The translations under genes and the position numbers were made by a program. Source: a bacterium (GTDB lineage: Bacteria > Cyanobacteriota > Vampirovibrionia > Gastranaerophilales > Gastranaerophilaceae). Taken from it: a DNA stretch of 7,888 bases. Below the pieces are notes generated by a model that worked only from the letters and a program-made list of their open reading frames with translations, did no database searches and had not been told where the DNA came from. This document shows, one piece after another, positions 1 to 6,528 of the stretch. The stretch is taken from NCBI GenBank assembly GCA_024408905.1, contig JAKSUP010000052.1, positions 1-7,888 of the forward strand, read 5' to 3'. Within the stretch, counting starts at the first letter, position 1. Each line of letters starts with the position of its first letter.

Positions 1-1106
1 ATATTCGTAATTCAGAAGAATACGCTAAAGAAATTTTAGATAAAAAATTATTAGAATTAGCTCAAAACCCTTCAAAGTACGAAAAAACAATGGAAAAACT
101 CGGTAAAATAATTTCAGATATGGAAATTAAATTACACGGTAATAGTGAAGTTGAGTCTAAAATGGCTGATTTAATAAACGCTATCGAAGATAACTATAAT
201 ATTTTTGCAAAACGCTTAAATAATGTCGGAGGCTTTGATTCTACTATCAACCAAGCAGTAAAAGAACATTCTGACGATTTATTTACAACACTTAGAAGAT
301 CCGGCTCAGTAAGAGAAGATGTCTTTAGATTTTTGGATGGTACAAGAGAAACATCTAACAAATTACAAGGCATAGATTATGTAAAAGAAAATGCACGTAA
401 TGCAGGTTCTTCTAAACATAATGTAGTTACAAGAATTGTGGACAGATATTCCGGTGCAAAAAATTCAATGCATAGAATTCTTCACACAATGGATGTCTAT
501 AAACGCTCTGAAGACCCACTAAAATTTGTAAACAGCACTTATGACAGATTTACAAAAGAATATTCCGAACAAGTGGCTAAAGCAGGAAAGGAAATTTTAT
601 TAAGTGGAACATCAGCAGAACACACCTTGAAACATGGAATCAGTAATGCTGAATTTTATCAAGACGTAATGCGTACAACCTGGGCCGGTGATGAAGCGAA
701 TGTATTTGGAAAAGGTACAATATCAGAAAGTACGGAGCATATTTTAGAAAAATTTGACGGACTAAAGGATGGTAAAGTAAAAACTCGTTTCCAAGAATAT
801 ATACAAAGATTTAGAAATTTAATCGGAAACAATAATATAGATTTTACAAAACCAAATCATGTATTAAATCCTGAACAAGTACAAGCTTATGAAAAAGACG
901 CAATAACACGACTTTCAAAATTCAATGAGGTTGCAAAAACTCCTGTTGATTTCTTGAGAGATGCTGCAGGAAGAAGATATGGTACTCAAAAATGGTTAAG
1001 AATAATCGGTGGAATTTTTGCAGGAACAGTCGCAATTGCAACATTAGCACAATTCACTTTTGGAAAGATTAATAACCCTAATAACATAAGAAAAGAAGGT
1101 AAGTAA
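1..1106 (+). CDS. Helix-rich protein of unknown function with C-terminal membrane segment, 5'-truncated by window edge
   Basis: I do not recognise this protein. The frame is open from position 3 without a stop, so although a Met lies at 90 (338 residues from there), the 29 codons before it also look coding (amphipathic, rich in Lys, Glu and Leu) and the true start is probably left of the window. Most of the visible protein is charged and predicted helical, with no signal peptide visible. Counting from the Met at 90, residues about 303-323 (from WLRIIGGIF) form one hydrophobic segment followed by a short polar tail, which suggests a C-terminal membrane anchor with the helical body on one side. 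Its TAA overlaps the ATG of the downstream GH13 enzyme by one base, so the two are probably translationally coupled. No catalytic motif was seen. Similar long helical orphans are, to my recollection, common in gut Melainabacteria. Confidence 0.8.
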   Translation, partial: IRNSEEYAKEILDKKLLELAQNPSKYEKTMEKLGKIISDMEIKLHGNSEVESKMADLINAIEDNYNIFAKRLNNVGGFDSTINQAVKEHSDDLFTTLRRSGSVREDVFRFLDGTRETSNKLQGIDYVKENARNAGSSKHNVVTRIVDRYSGAKNSMHRILHTMDVYKRSEDPLKFVNSTYDRFTKEYSEQVAKAGKEILLSGTSAEHTLKHGISNAEFYQDVMRTTWAGDEANVFGKGTISESTEHILEKFDGLKDGKVKTRFQEYIQRFRNLIGNNNIDFTKPNHVLNPEQVQAYEKDAITRLSKFNEVAKTPVDFLRDAAGRRYGTQKWLRIIGGIFAGTVAIATLAQFTFGKINNPNNIRKEGK

Positions 1107-2848
1107 TGATTATAGACAAAATTTTGACAATACCAAACTATAAAACATACCAACCTATGATGAAATCACATAGCAATATTTCTTGTGTTGATAATAGCGA
1201 AACATTAACAACGTATTTGGAAAGCACAGCAGTAATCAATGTTGTTGCCATTAAAAATAACAAACAACCTGTTCAATATAAAAACAATTTGCGTTCAATG
1301 ATACAAAACAATGAATCTGTTATGATTGCAATAGCACCAAGATTGTTTACGGCTGAGGACTTGAACGGTGATGAAAAAATTTCAATTTCACACGGTGAAA
1401 AAAACGGAACTTTTTTGAGTGCGATAGATAGACTTGATGAACTAAAAGAAGACGGATTTAATACAATACACATATTGCCTATTCACCCAACCGGCAAAAA
1501 GAAAGCAATGGGAACTGCAGGTTCTCTGTATTCACCGGCTGAATTTATAACAAAAGACGGACATTTATCTATTGATCCAATGTTAATCGATAAAAATGAC
1601 CCGAGAACTCCTGATGAGCAGTTTAAAGCATTTATTGACGAATGCCACAAACGTGATATCAAGGTGATGATAGATTTACCGAGCTGTGCTTCTGTAGATT
1701 GGTTTGAGGCTGAACCGGAACTTATGGCATTTGGAAGAAATGGTGAAGATAAAACTCCTCAAGGATGGGCAGATATTAGAATGTTTGATCCTTGGGATGA
1801 TGAAACAAAAAGAACATTAAATCCAAAATTATTAGAAATGCATAAACAATATGTGGATGCTTGTATTGATTTAGGTATAGATGGTATAAGAGCTGACGTT
1901 GCAAGAGCGAAACCTACAGAATTTTGGGATATATTAATACCTTATTCTCACCAAAAAGATCCTGAATTCGCTTGGCTTGCTGAAACATATACTTATGAAT
2001 GTGCTTCTCCTCAGGTTAATATGCCGTATGACAGACCTGAAGACTTATTAAGAGCAGGTTTTGATGATTATTATGGTCAATATCACATTTTCCACGAATG
2101 GATGGACTCAAAATCTTTTATTGATTATGTATTGTTGAATTTGGATTTATCATACAGACTGCCTGCAGGCAAAAGCTGTATAGGTTCATTTATGACACAC
2201 GATGACAAATCATCAATGACTCATGGTGGCGAAAAATACAGCAATATGACGACTATTATACAATCAACAATTCCTATGTGTAATCCGTATTTTGTTGATG
2301 GTTTCCAAACGGGCGATTATTATAATTACAACTATTCAAACAAAATGAGTGATGAAAGTTTTACAGATAATTTCGTAATGGATCATCACCCGTATCAGCT
2401 TGATATATTTAATCTTTCCAGAAAACCGGGTGGAGATTGTCCTGATATGGAAAGAGTTTTGAGAGAAACTCTAGAAATGAGAAAGAATAATAAAGACTTG
2501 TTTGCAGACAGAAGCAGCAGCTTTATTACCCTTACAAAAATTGGTGATGTAAAAGATCAAATTATTACTTATGCAAGACACAATAACGGCAGAACAGCGC
2601 TGGTTATTGCGAACAAAAATCCAAACAGAAGAATGACAGGTGCTATAAAAGTTCCAGGATTAAAATCCGACCAAATTTTGGAAAATATGGCACCAACTTA
2701 TGGAGAAAAAAGCGAATTCCAAGTTGCAGAAGGTGAAATTCGTGTAGATTTGGCCCCTGCCGGTGCTTATGTTTTTGAAATTGATACTCCAAATATCGAA
2801 AAAGACTGTAACGGTCACGTTTACGTGCAAAAAGTTAGCGATAAATAA
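1106..2848 (+). CDS. GH13 (alpha-amylase family) glycosidase/glucanotransferase, GlgE-like features, cytoplasmic
   Basis: Complete 580-residue member of the alpha-amylase (GH13) family, which cleaves or transfers alpha-glucan chains by a retaining mechanism. The four conserved regions are present: VMIDLPSC (187-194), GIRADVARA with nucleophile Asp264, WLAETYT with acid/base Glu293, and FMTHDD with His365 and the stabilising Asp366. The TIM barrel begins near residue 72 and a beta-rich C-terminal domain occupies about 480-570. IHPTG (126-130) and AKPTEFW (268-274) after the nucleophile resemble the HPIG and KPxxFW elements of the maltosyltransferase GlgE (GH13_3), but the long N-terminal part of GlgE is missing, so maltosyltransferase activity is not claimed. 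No signal peptide, so it probably acts on internal glycogen or maltodextrin. An EF-hand/dockerin-like loop lies at 85-96. The ATG overlaps the previous stop and follows AGAAGG at a normal distance. Confidence 0.85.
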   Translation: MIIDKILTIPNYKTYQPMMKSHSNISCVDNSETLTTYLESTAVINVVAIKNNKQPVQYKNNLRSMIQNNESVMIAIAPRLFTAEDLNGDEKISISHGEKNGTFLSAIDRLDELKEDGFNTIHILPIHPTGKKKAMGTAGSLYSPAEFITKDGHLSIDPMLIDKNDPRTPDEQFKAFIDECHKRDIKVMIDLPSCASVDWFEAEPELMAFGRNGEDKTPQGWADIRMFDPWDDETKRTLNPKLLEMHKQYVDACIDLGIDGIRADVARAKPTEFWDILIPYSHQKDPEFAWLAETYTYECASPQVNMPYDRPEDLLRAGFDDYYGQYHIFHEWMDSKSFIDYVLLNLDLSYRLPAGKSCIGSFMTHDDKSSMTHGGEKYSNMTTIIQSTIPMCNPYFVDGFQTGDYYNYNYSNKMSDESFTDNFVMDHHPYQLDIFNLSRKPGGDCPDMERVLRETLEMRKNNKDLFADRSSSFITLTKIGDVKDQIITYARHNNGRTALVIANKNPNRRMTGAIKVPGLKSDQILENMAPTYGEKSEFQVAEGEIRVDLAPAGAYVFEIDTPNIEKDCNGHVYVQKVSDK

Positions 2849-2870
2849 ATGGTAAACATTAAATAACACA

Positions 2871-2900
2871 AAAAGACCGGCTCAGACCGGTCTTTTGTTT
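2871..2900 (+). terminator. Rho-independent terminator after the GH13 gene, probably bidirectional
   Basis: A perfect 10-bp stem (AAAAGACCGG with CCGGTCTTTT) around a 6-base loop spans 2871-2896 and is followed by GTTTT. It begins 22 bases after the GH13 stop. Read on the - strand the same stem is followed by TTTTTGTG, and it lies just past the stop of the small convergent gene, so it may end both transcripts. Confidence 0.9.
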
Positions 2901-2917
2901 TAAAATTAAATTTTTTA

Positions 2918-3076
2918 CTAAGTTCTGTGAGCGCTAGCTGCAACTGTAAAAACGTCGCTATCTTTTAGTCGTTCTGCTAATGTTTTTTTGCAATTAGCAA
3001 AAATGTTTGTTCTGTTTACTTTGCCTGTATCACCACTGTTTACTGATTTAACGGAATTTATTGCGTCTCCTGCCAT
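2918..3076 (-). CDS. Small orphan protein, 52 residues, unknown function
   Basis: The frame could be read from an upstream ATG at 3205 (95 residues), but the start at 3076 is preferred: AAAGGAC lies six bases upstream of it, and the extra 43 codons would cover the promoter-like DNA and the palindrome. The 52-residue product starts MAGDAINSVKSVN, is polar and basic in the middle, has a single Cys in NIFANCKK, and ends with VFTVAASAHRT. There is no membrane segment, signal peptide or recognised motif, and I cannot assign a function. It has its own TATAAT, a good ribosome site and a convergent terminator just downstream, which is more than a chance ORF would usually show. It is 144 bases downstream of fabI on the same strand, so partial read-through from fabI is possible. 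Confidence 0.6.
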   Translation of the reverse strand: MAGDAINSVKSVNSGDTGKVNRTNIFANCKKTLAERLKDSDVFTVAASAHRT

Positions 3077-3081
3077 AGTAC

Positions 3082-3088
3082 GTCCTTT
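3082..3088 (-). promoter_or_regulatory. Ribosome binding site deciding the small-gene start
   Basis: On the - strand AAAGGAC sits six bases before the ATG at 3076. It is the reason for choosing the 52-residue form over the 95-residue frame. Confidence 0.7.
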
Positions 3089-3110
3089 CTCTTTTGTATT
3101 ACGTGTATAT

Positions 3111-3116
3111 ATTATA
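3111..3116 (-). promoter_or_regulatory. Candidate -10 box (TATAAT) for the small gene
   Basis: A perfect TATAAT on the - strand would start transcription near 3104, leaving a leader of about 28 bases that contains the Shine-Dalgarno. No good -35 hexamer is found at 16-18 bp; that position is occupied by the palindrome at 3123-3136, so the promoter may be regulated or depend on an activator. Confidence 0.45.
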
Positions 3117-3122
3117 TAAGTA

Positions 3123-3136
3123 TTTGTATATACAAA
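3123..3136. promoter_or_regulatory. 14-bp perfect palindrome, candidate operator
   Basis: TTTGTATATACAAA is its own reverse complement. It lies six bases upstream of the TATAAT of the small gene, overlapping the spacer and -35 position. A dimeric regulator site is inferred from symmetry and position only; the AT-rich background makes some palindromes likely by chance. Confidence 0.4.
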
Positions 3137-3220
3137 AATTGCCTTTTTTGATAAAAATTCTTTACAAAACTTAATAATATCTACTTTTAAAAAGAGATGA
3201 TGCAACTATCAAAACTGGTG

Positions 3221-4027
3221 CTACTGAATGTGTTCGGAGATAATTTCCATTTCTTCGGCTGAGGCATAAGCTGAGTGACAACCACAATCGCAGTATATAA
3301 CTTCTCCGGTTGTGCCTGAAGATAAATCAGATGCTAAATACAAACCTGCTTTTCCGACATCTTCAAGAGAAACATTTTTCTTAATTGGAGAACGTAAAAC
3401 AGCTGCTTTTAACATTTTTGTAAAACCGCCAATCCCCATTGAAGCTAGAGTTTTTACAGGACCTGAAGATAGGCAGTTTACTCTTATACCTTTTCTTCCC
3501 AAGTCTACTGACAAAAATCTCATAGAAGATTCTAATGCAGCTTTTGCAACACCCATTACGTTGTAACTTGGAACTGATAAAACAGAGCCTAAATATGTTA
3601 ATGCAACAATTGAACCCCCTTCATTCATAATTGGTTCTGCGTGTCTGCAGACTGTGACAAGTGAATACGCGCTAACTCCAAGAGCGATATCCCAGCCTTC
3701 TTTTGAAGTGTCAACAAAACGCCCGACCAAATCGTCTTTCTGAGCGAAAGCTACGGCATGAATAACGAAATCAAGTTTGCCATATACTTTTTCACATTCT
3801 TTGAACACAGCTTCAACTTCGTTTTCTTTAGTAACGTCACACGGCATTATGATTTTTGCACCCATTTCTTCTGCAATAGGTTTAACTCTTTTTTCCATAG
3901 CTTCACCTGCATAAGTAAATGCAATTTCTGCTCCTTGTTCATATAATTGCTTAGCAATTCCGTAAGCTATACCATGAGTATTTGATACTCCAAAAATCAC
4001 ACCTTTTTTCCCTGTCATAATGCCCAT
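3221..4027 (-). CDS. fabI: Enoyl-[acyl-carrier-protein] reductase (NADH), FabI
   Basis: FabI carries out the last step of each fatty-acid elongation cycle, reducing enoyl-ACP with NAD(P)H in the cytoplasm. The 268 residues match the family over the full length: a Rossmann nucleotide-binding start (GVSNTHGIAYGIA, 13-25), CDV with Asp64 for the cofactor adenine, the catalytic set Tyr145 (YLG), Tyr155 and Lys162 (YNVMGVAKAAL), and SSGPVKTLASMGIGGF at the substrate loop. The expected Ser of SIAxGIA is Gly19. The usual DGG-type C-terminal strand is replaced by CDCGCHS (246-252), an unusual Cys-rich variant. The start at Met1 is preferred over Met4 because GAGGAG lies nine bases upstream of it. It follows the flagellin terminator, so it is likely its own unit, an arrangement with no evident functional link to flagellin. 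Confidence 0.95.
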   Translation of the reverse strand: MGIMTGKKGVIFGVSNTHGIAYGIAKQLYEQGAEIAFTYAGEAMEKRVKPIAEEMGAKIIMPCDVTKENEVEAVFKECEKVYGKLDFVIHAVAFAQKDDLVGRFVDTSKEGWDIALGVSAYSLVTVCRHAEPIMNEGGSIVALTYLGSVLSVPSYNVMGVAKAALESSMRFLSVDLGRKGIRVNCLSSGPVKTLASMGIGGFTKMLKAAVLRSPIKKNVSLEDVGKAGLYLASDLSSGTTGEVIYCDCGCHSAYASAEEMEIISEHIQ

Positions 4028-4036
4028 AATAATAAA

Positions 4037-4042
4037 CTCCTC
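4037..4042 (-). promoter_or_regulatory. Ribosome binding site of fabI
   Basis: GAGGAG on the - strand, nine bases before the ATG at 4027. It would be 18 bases from the alternative Met4 codon, which argues for the longer protein. Confidence 0.75.
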
Positions 4043-4050
4043 TTATATTT

Positions 4051-4080
4051 TATATACTTAAAACTTAACAAAAACACCAA
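4051..4080 (-). promoter_or_regulatory. Possible sigma70-type promoter of fabI
   Basis: On the - strand TTGGTG and TATATA are separated by 18 bp. The match is weak and the region is AT-rich, but it lies between the flagellin terminator and fabI, where a promoter is expected. Confidence 0.3.
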
Positions 4081-4100
4081 ATTTTTGCAATGCTAATCGG

Positions 4101-4130
4101 ATAATAAAAAGGGATTGAATAATCAATCCC
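4101..4130 (-). terminator. Rho-independent terminator of the flagellin gene
   Basis: On the - strand GGGATTGA and TCAATCCC pair perfectly around a TTAT loop (4111-4130) and are followed by TTTTTATTAT (4110-4101). It begins 47 bases past the flagellin stop and separates flagellin from fabI. Confidence 0.9.
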
Positions 4131-4176
4131 ACATATAAGTACATATCCCAATCAACAACAAATATTTTTATTCAAA

Positions 4177-5214
4177 TTATATCAAGTTTAAGGCAACGCT
4201 TGGCATTTGGTTTGCTGTGCTTAACAAAGTAGCTGATGCCTGTTGCAATATTTGAGCTTGCAGATAAGTTGAAGATTCTGAAGCAATATCAGTATCACGT
4301 AATGTAGACAATGAAGCCGTTAAATTCTGAGATTGAACATCTAAAGCTGTTAGTGCAGAGGAAACTCTGTTTTGTGCAGAACCGATTGATGTAACTCTGC
4401 CTGAAATATCATTGATAGCAGCATCTAAGAATTCTAACATAAGTTTTGGTTCACAATTATCAGCTGTTTGTGCTTCATACTTGTCTTTTCCACCTTCTAC
4501 AGAATATTTCAAGCCGGAGCAAGCTGCAGCAAATGCCTTAATGCCCTCTGCTGAGTTTAAGTCGCTAGAACCAATTCCGGCAGCAGTTAGAATTCCACCT
4601 AGCGTTTGACTCGTAACTGTTGTACAAGTTTTTGATTTCATTGACTCAAATAAACCTTTCACGGTAGCATCACTAAACAATGATGTTGCAAGGTTAATTT
4701 GGCTATATGAATTAGCGTACAAACCAACTTGCAAATCTATACCACTTGCCTTGATACCTGTCCAAGCATTTTCTGCTGCACTTTTTGTAGGATCATAAGC
4801 CATCAATTTGATGCCGTTAAATTCAGAGTTGCTAGCTATACGAGAGACTTCTTGTAATCTTGCAGCAATTTCTGATTGAATAGCTCTCAAAGATTGTGTA
4901 CCGAAAGTGCCGTTTGCAGCTTGTTCGGTCAAATCTCTAATACGTTGTAAGTGTGAAGTCAATAAAGAATAAGTTTCTTCTGCTGTAGTTAACAAATCTG
5001 CACCTGTTGCGGCATTATCGGCAGCAATATCAAGCGAACCAATTTGAGTAACCCACATATTAGAAATTGAATACCCTGCAGCATTGTCAGATGCATGGTT
5101 AATTTTGTAACCTGTTGTCATTCTTTCAATTGACTGATTTAGAGCATTAGTCGCATTATTCAAACTTCTTTGAGCAATCATTGAAGAAATGTTAGTATTG
5201 ATTGTAAGAGCCAT
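4177..5214 (-). CDS. fliC: Flagellin (flagellar filament protein)
   Basis: Flagellin is exported through the flagellar type III apparatus and polymerises into the filament. The 345-residue protein has the conserved N-terminal D0/D1 region (MALTINTNISSMIAQRSL, then residues to about 138) and C-terminal D1/D0 region (from about 262, ending ILQQASATLLSTANQMPSV and then ALNLI). The centre (about 140-260) is a short variable surface domain. The segment LQRIRDL (89-95) with Arg91 and Leu95, plus Glu115 in IQSEIAARL, keeps the residues known in Salmonella flagellin for TLR5 recognition. Unusually for a flagellin, the variable domain has three cysteines (197, 232, 254). There is no cleavable signal peptide, as expected. 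It is monocistronic: terminator downstream, divergent kinase upstream; no other flagellar gene is in view. AGAAGGG lies ten bases before the ATG. Confidence 0.95.
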   Translation of the reverse strand: MALTINTNISSMIAQRSLNNATNALNQSIERMTTGYKINHASDNAAGYSISNMWVTQIGSLDIAADNAATGADLLTTAEETYSLLTSHLQRIRDLTEQAANGTFGTQSLRAIQSEIAARLQEVSRIASNSEFNGIKLMAYDPTKSAAENAWTGIKASGIDLQVGLYANSYSQINLATSLFSDATVKGLFESMKSKTCTTVTSQTLGGILTAAGIGSSDLNSAEGIKAFAAACSGLKYSVEGGKDKYEAQTADNCEPKLMLEFLDAAINDISGRVTSIGSAQNRVSSALTALDVQSQNLTASLSTLRDTDIASESSTYLQAQILQQASATLLSTANQMPSVALNLI

Positions 5215-5224
5215 TTTTCATAAT

Positions 5225-5248
5225 CCCTTCTGAACAGGTAAAACCTGT
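5225..5248 (-). promoter_or_regulatory. Flagellin leader: Shine-Dalgarno with adjacent small hairpin
   Basis: On the - strand a 6-bp inverted repeat (ACAGGT, TTT loop, ACCTGT; 5248-5234) ends two bases before AGAAGGG (5231-5225), the flagellin ribosome site. It could be a leader hairpin affecting translation or stability, or a DNA operator. It is too short and lacks a T-run, so it is not a terminator. Confidence 0.45.
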
Positions 5249-5280
5249 ACGTCATATCCATATAATCTCTCTTAATGTAT

Positions 5281-5331
5281 AAAGATATAAACACGTCCCT
5301 AATTCAGTTGTGGTATCGTTTATATATCTTT
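5281..5331. repeat. Imperfect inverted repeat in the divergent spacer
   Basis: AAAGATATAAAC (5281-5292) recurs on the other strand as AAAGATATATAAAC (5331-5318), differing by an inserted TA, with 25 bp between the arms. The arms face the two divergent genes. They may be paired regulator sites or divergent AT-rich promoter elements; chance in this AT-rich spacer is also possible. Confidence 0.35.
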
Positions 5332-5363
5332 CACATATCCTCTTATGCAAACATTATAGATTA

Positions 5364-5397
5364 ACTCTATAAAAAATACACCATGACTCTATAAAAA
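5364..5397. repeat. 12-bp direct repeat with 22-bp period in the divergent spacer
   Basis: ACTCTATAAAAA occurs at 5364-5375 and 5386-5397. The 22-bp spacing is close to two DNA turns, which would place two bound proteins on the same face. It lies directly upstream of the 20-bp palindrome and the kinase gene. Confidence 0.5.
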
Positions 5398-5400
5398 TGT

Positions 5401-5420
5401 TACATTTGTTAACAAATGTA
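5401..5420. promoter_or_regulatory. 20-bp perfect palindrome, candidate operator upstream of the kinase operon
   Basis: TACATTTGTTAACAAATGTA is fully self-complementary. It is 51 bases before the kinase ATG and overlaps a possible -10 (TATAAA, 5419-5424). There is no T-run and no unpaired loop, so a protein site is likelier than a terminator. It does not match the Rex operator, whose half-sites are separated by four bases. The regulator is unknown. Confidence 0.6.
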
Positions 5421-5471
5421 TAAATCAAAAATGTTGTAATAAAATGGTAGTAAGTTTTAGGAGATTGAAAT

Positions 5472-6527
5472 ATGCATAAAATTATTACAATAGGCAGTGC
5501 TACAATGGATGTATTTGTTGAATGCGACGATGCAAACATTGTATCAGTGTGTTCAAAGGATAAGAATTCCGATTTTATGAGTTATCCATACGGATCAAAA
5601 ATAGATATATCAAGTTTTTCTTCAAATGTTGGTGGTGGTGGAATAAATACTGCCTGCAATTTTGCCAATTTAGGATTTGACACATCTGCTATGTTTAAAA
5701 TAGGAGATGACATTTATGCTAGTGGTATTAAAGACTTTTTTAAGGATAAAAGCGTTAATCTGGATTATGTGATACAAGACAAATCAGTTTCTACCGGATT
5801 TTCAATAATTTTGGTAAGTTTTCAAGGGGATAGAACTGTTCTTGCTCACAGAGGTGCAAATGCATTAATAAGAAAAGAGGAGCTCAATTTCGAGGCTATA
5901 AAAGACGCTTATTTTATTTATATAGCACCTTTGAATGGTGAATCTAATAAGGTTTTGGAATCTATTGTTAAATGTGCAGAAGAAAATAATACGTTTATTT
6001 GTTTCAATGCAGGTACTACAAGTTTAAAAAAAGGCTTTGAAGATATTAAAAAAATACTTAAAGCTGCAACTGCTGTTGTCATGAATAAAGAAGAAGCAAC
6101 AATGGTGACAGAAATACAAGTTAGACCTGATACTAAGACAGAAAAATTTTCTCATGAAACGATCCATCCTGATATAAAATCTATGTTGAAAAAATTAAAG
6201 GTTAAAGAAAATCAAGTTGTTGTAATAACAGATGGTAACAAAGGTGCTTATGCCTACGCCGGGAAGGAATTTTATTTCTGTCCGGTATTCCCTTCCGATG
6301 TTGTATCAACACTTGGTGCAGGAGATTCTTTTGCTTCGACATTCTGTGCTACACTTATGCAGAAATGGACAGGCGACAGCTCAGATATTGGGAAGGCTTT
6401 AATGTATGCGTCAGTTAATTCTGCATCTGTAGTTTCAAAATTTAGTGCTACTGAAGGGTGTTTGACATTTGAAGAAATTGAAGCCAAACTTCAATCAAGA
6501 CCTGAGTTTACATATTTGGTTGGATAG
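5472..6527 (+). CDS. PfkB/ribokinase-family carbohydrate (or nucleoside) kinase
   Basis: Complete 351-residue member of the ribokinase/PfkB family, which transfers phosphate from ATP to a sugar or nucleoside hydroxyl in the cytoplasm. Both family signatures are clear: the substrate-side NVGGGGINTACNFANLG (52-68) and the C-terminal DVVSTLGAGDSFASTF (276-291) with catalytic base Asp285 and the anion-hole GAGD. The Mg-linked NxxE motif is Asn205-Glu208. The insertion about 213-236 (charged, with HETIHPD) lengthens the loop before VVVITDGNKGAY (249-260). The substrate cannot be read from sequence; fructose, ribose, adenosine and others are all possible. The ATG is preceded by AGGAGA at seven bases. 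It opens a + strand unit with the nuclease gene one base downstream, and its upstream region holds the palindrome and direct repeats. Confidence 0.9.
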   Translation: MHKIITIGSATMDVFVECDDANIVSVCSKDKNSDFMSYPYGSKIDISSFSSNVGGGGINTACNFANLGFDTSAMFKIGDDIYASGIKDFFKDKSVNLDYVIQDKSVSTGFSIILVSFQGDRTVLAHRGANALIRKEELNFEAIKDAYFIYIAPLNGESNKVLESIVKCAEENNTFICFNAGTTSLKKGFEDIKKILKAATAVVMNKEEATMVTEIQVRPDTKTEKFSHETIHPDIKSMLKKLKVKENQVVVITDGNKGAYAYAGKEFYFCPVFPSDVVSTLGAGDSFASTFCATLMQKWTGDSSDIGKALMYASVNSASVVSKFSATEGCLTFEEIEAKLQSRPEFTYLVG

Positions 6528-6528
6528 A

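Noticed and set aside
3077..3205. N-terminal extension of the small gene to an ATG at 3205 (95 residues)
   Set aside because: It would translate the TATAAT, the palindrome and AT-rich spacer, has no good ribosome site, and the internal ATG has one.
3312..3566. Open frames opposite fabI, flagellin, the kinase, the nuclease and the GH13 gene
   Set aside because: They are shadows of strongly supported genes, with no family resemblance or ribosome sites.
3407..3760. Natural triclosan resistance of FabI from Ala93 in place of E. coli Gly93
   Set aside because: Other triclosan-sensitive FabI proteins, such as that of S. aureus, naturally have Ala here.
5215..5360. Sigma28-type flagellar promoter before flagellin
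   Set aside because: AACGATAC around 5313-5320 on the - strand is only a partial match to GCCGATAA and no TAAA lies at the right distance.
5401..5420. Palindrome as a Rex or terminator element
   Set aside because: Rex half-sites are separated by four bases, unlike here, and there is no loop or T-run for a terminator.
5354..5539. 61-residue - strand frame overlapping the kinase start
   Set aside because: It covers the palindrome, the repeats and the kinase 5' end, and has no recognisable content.
6469..6528. Upstream ATG for the nuclease at 6469
   Set aside because: It would overlap the kinase by 59 bases; the ATG at 6529 sits one base after the kinase stop and begins the family-like MIKTFSPYMLKTF.
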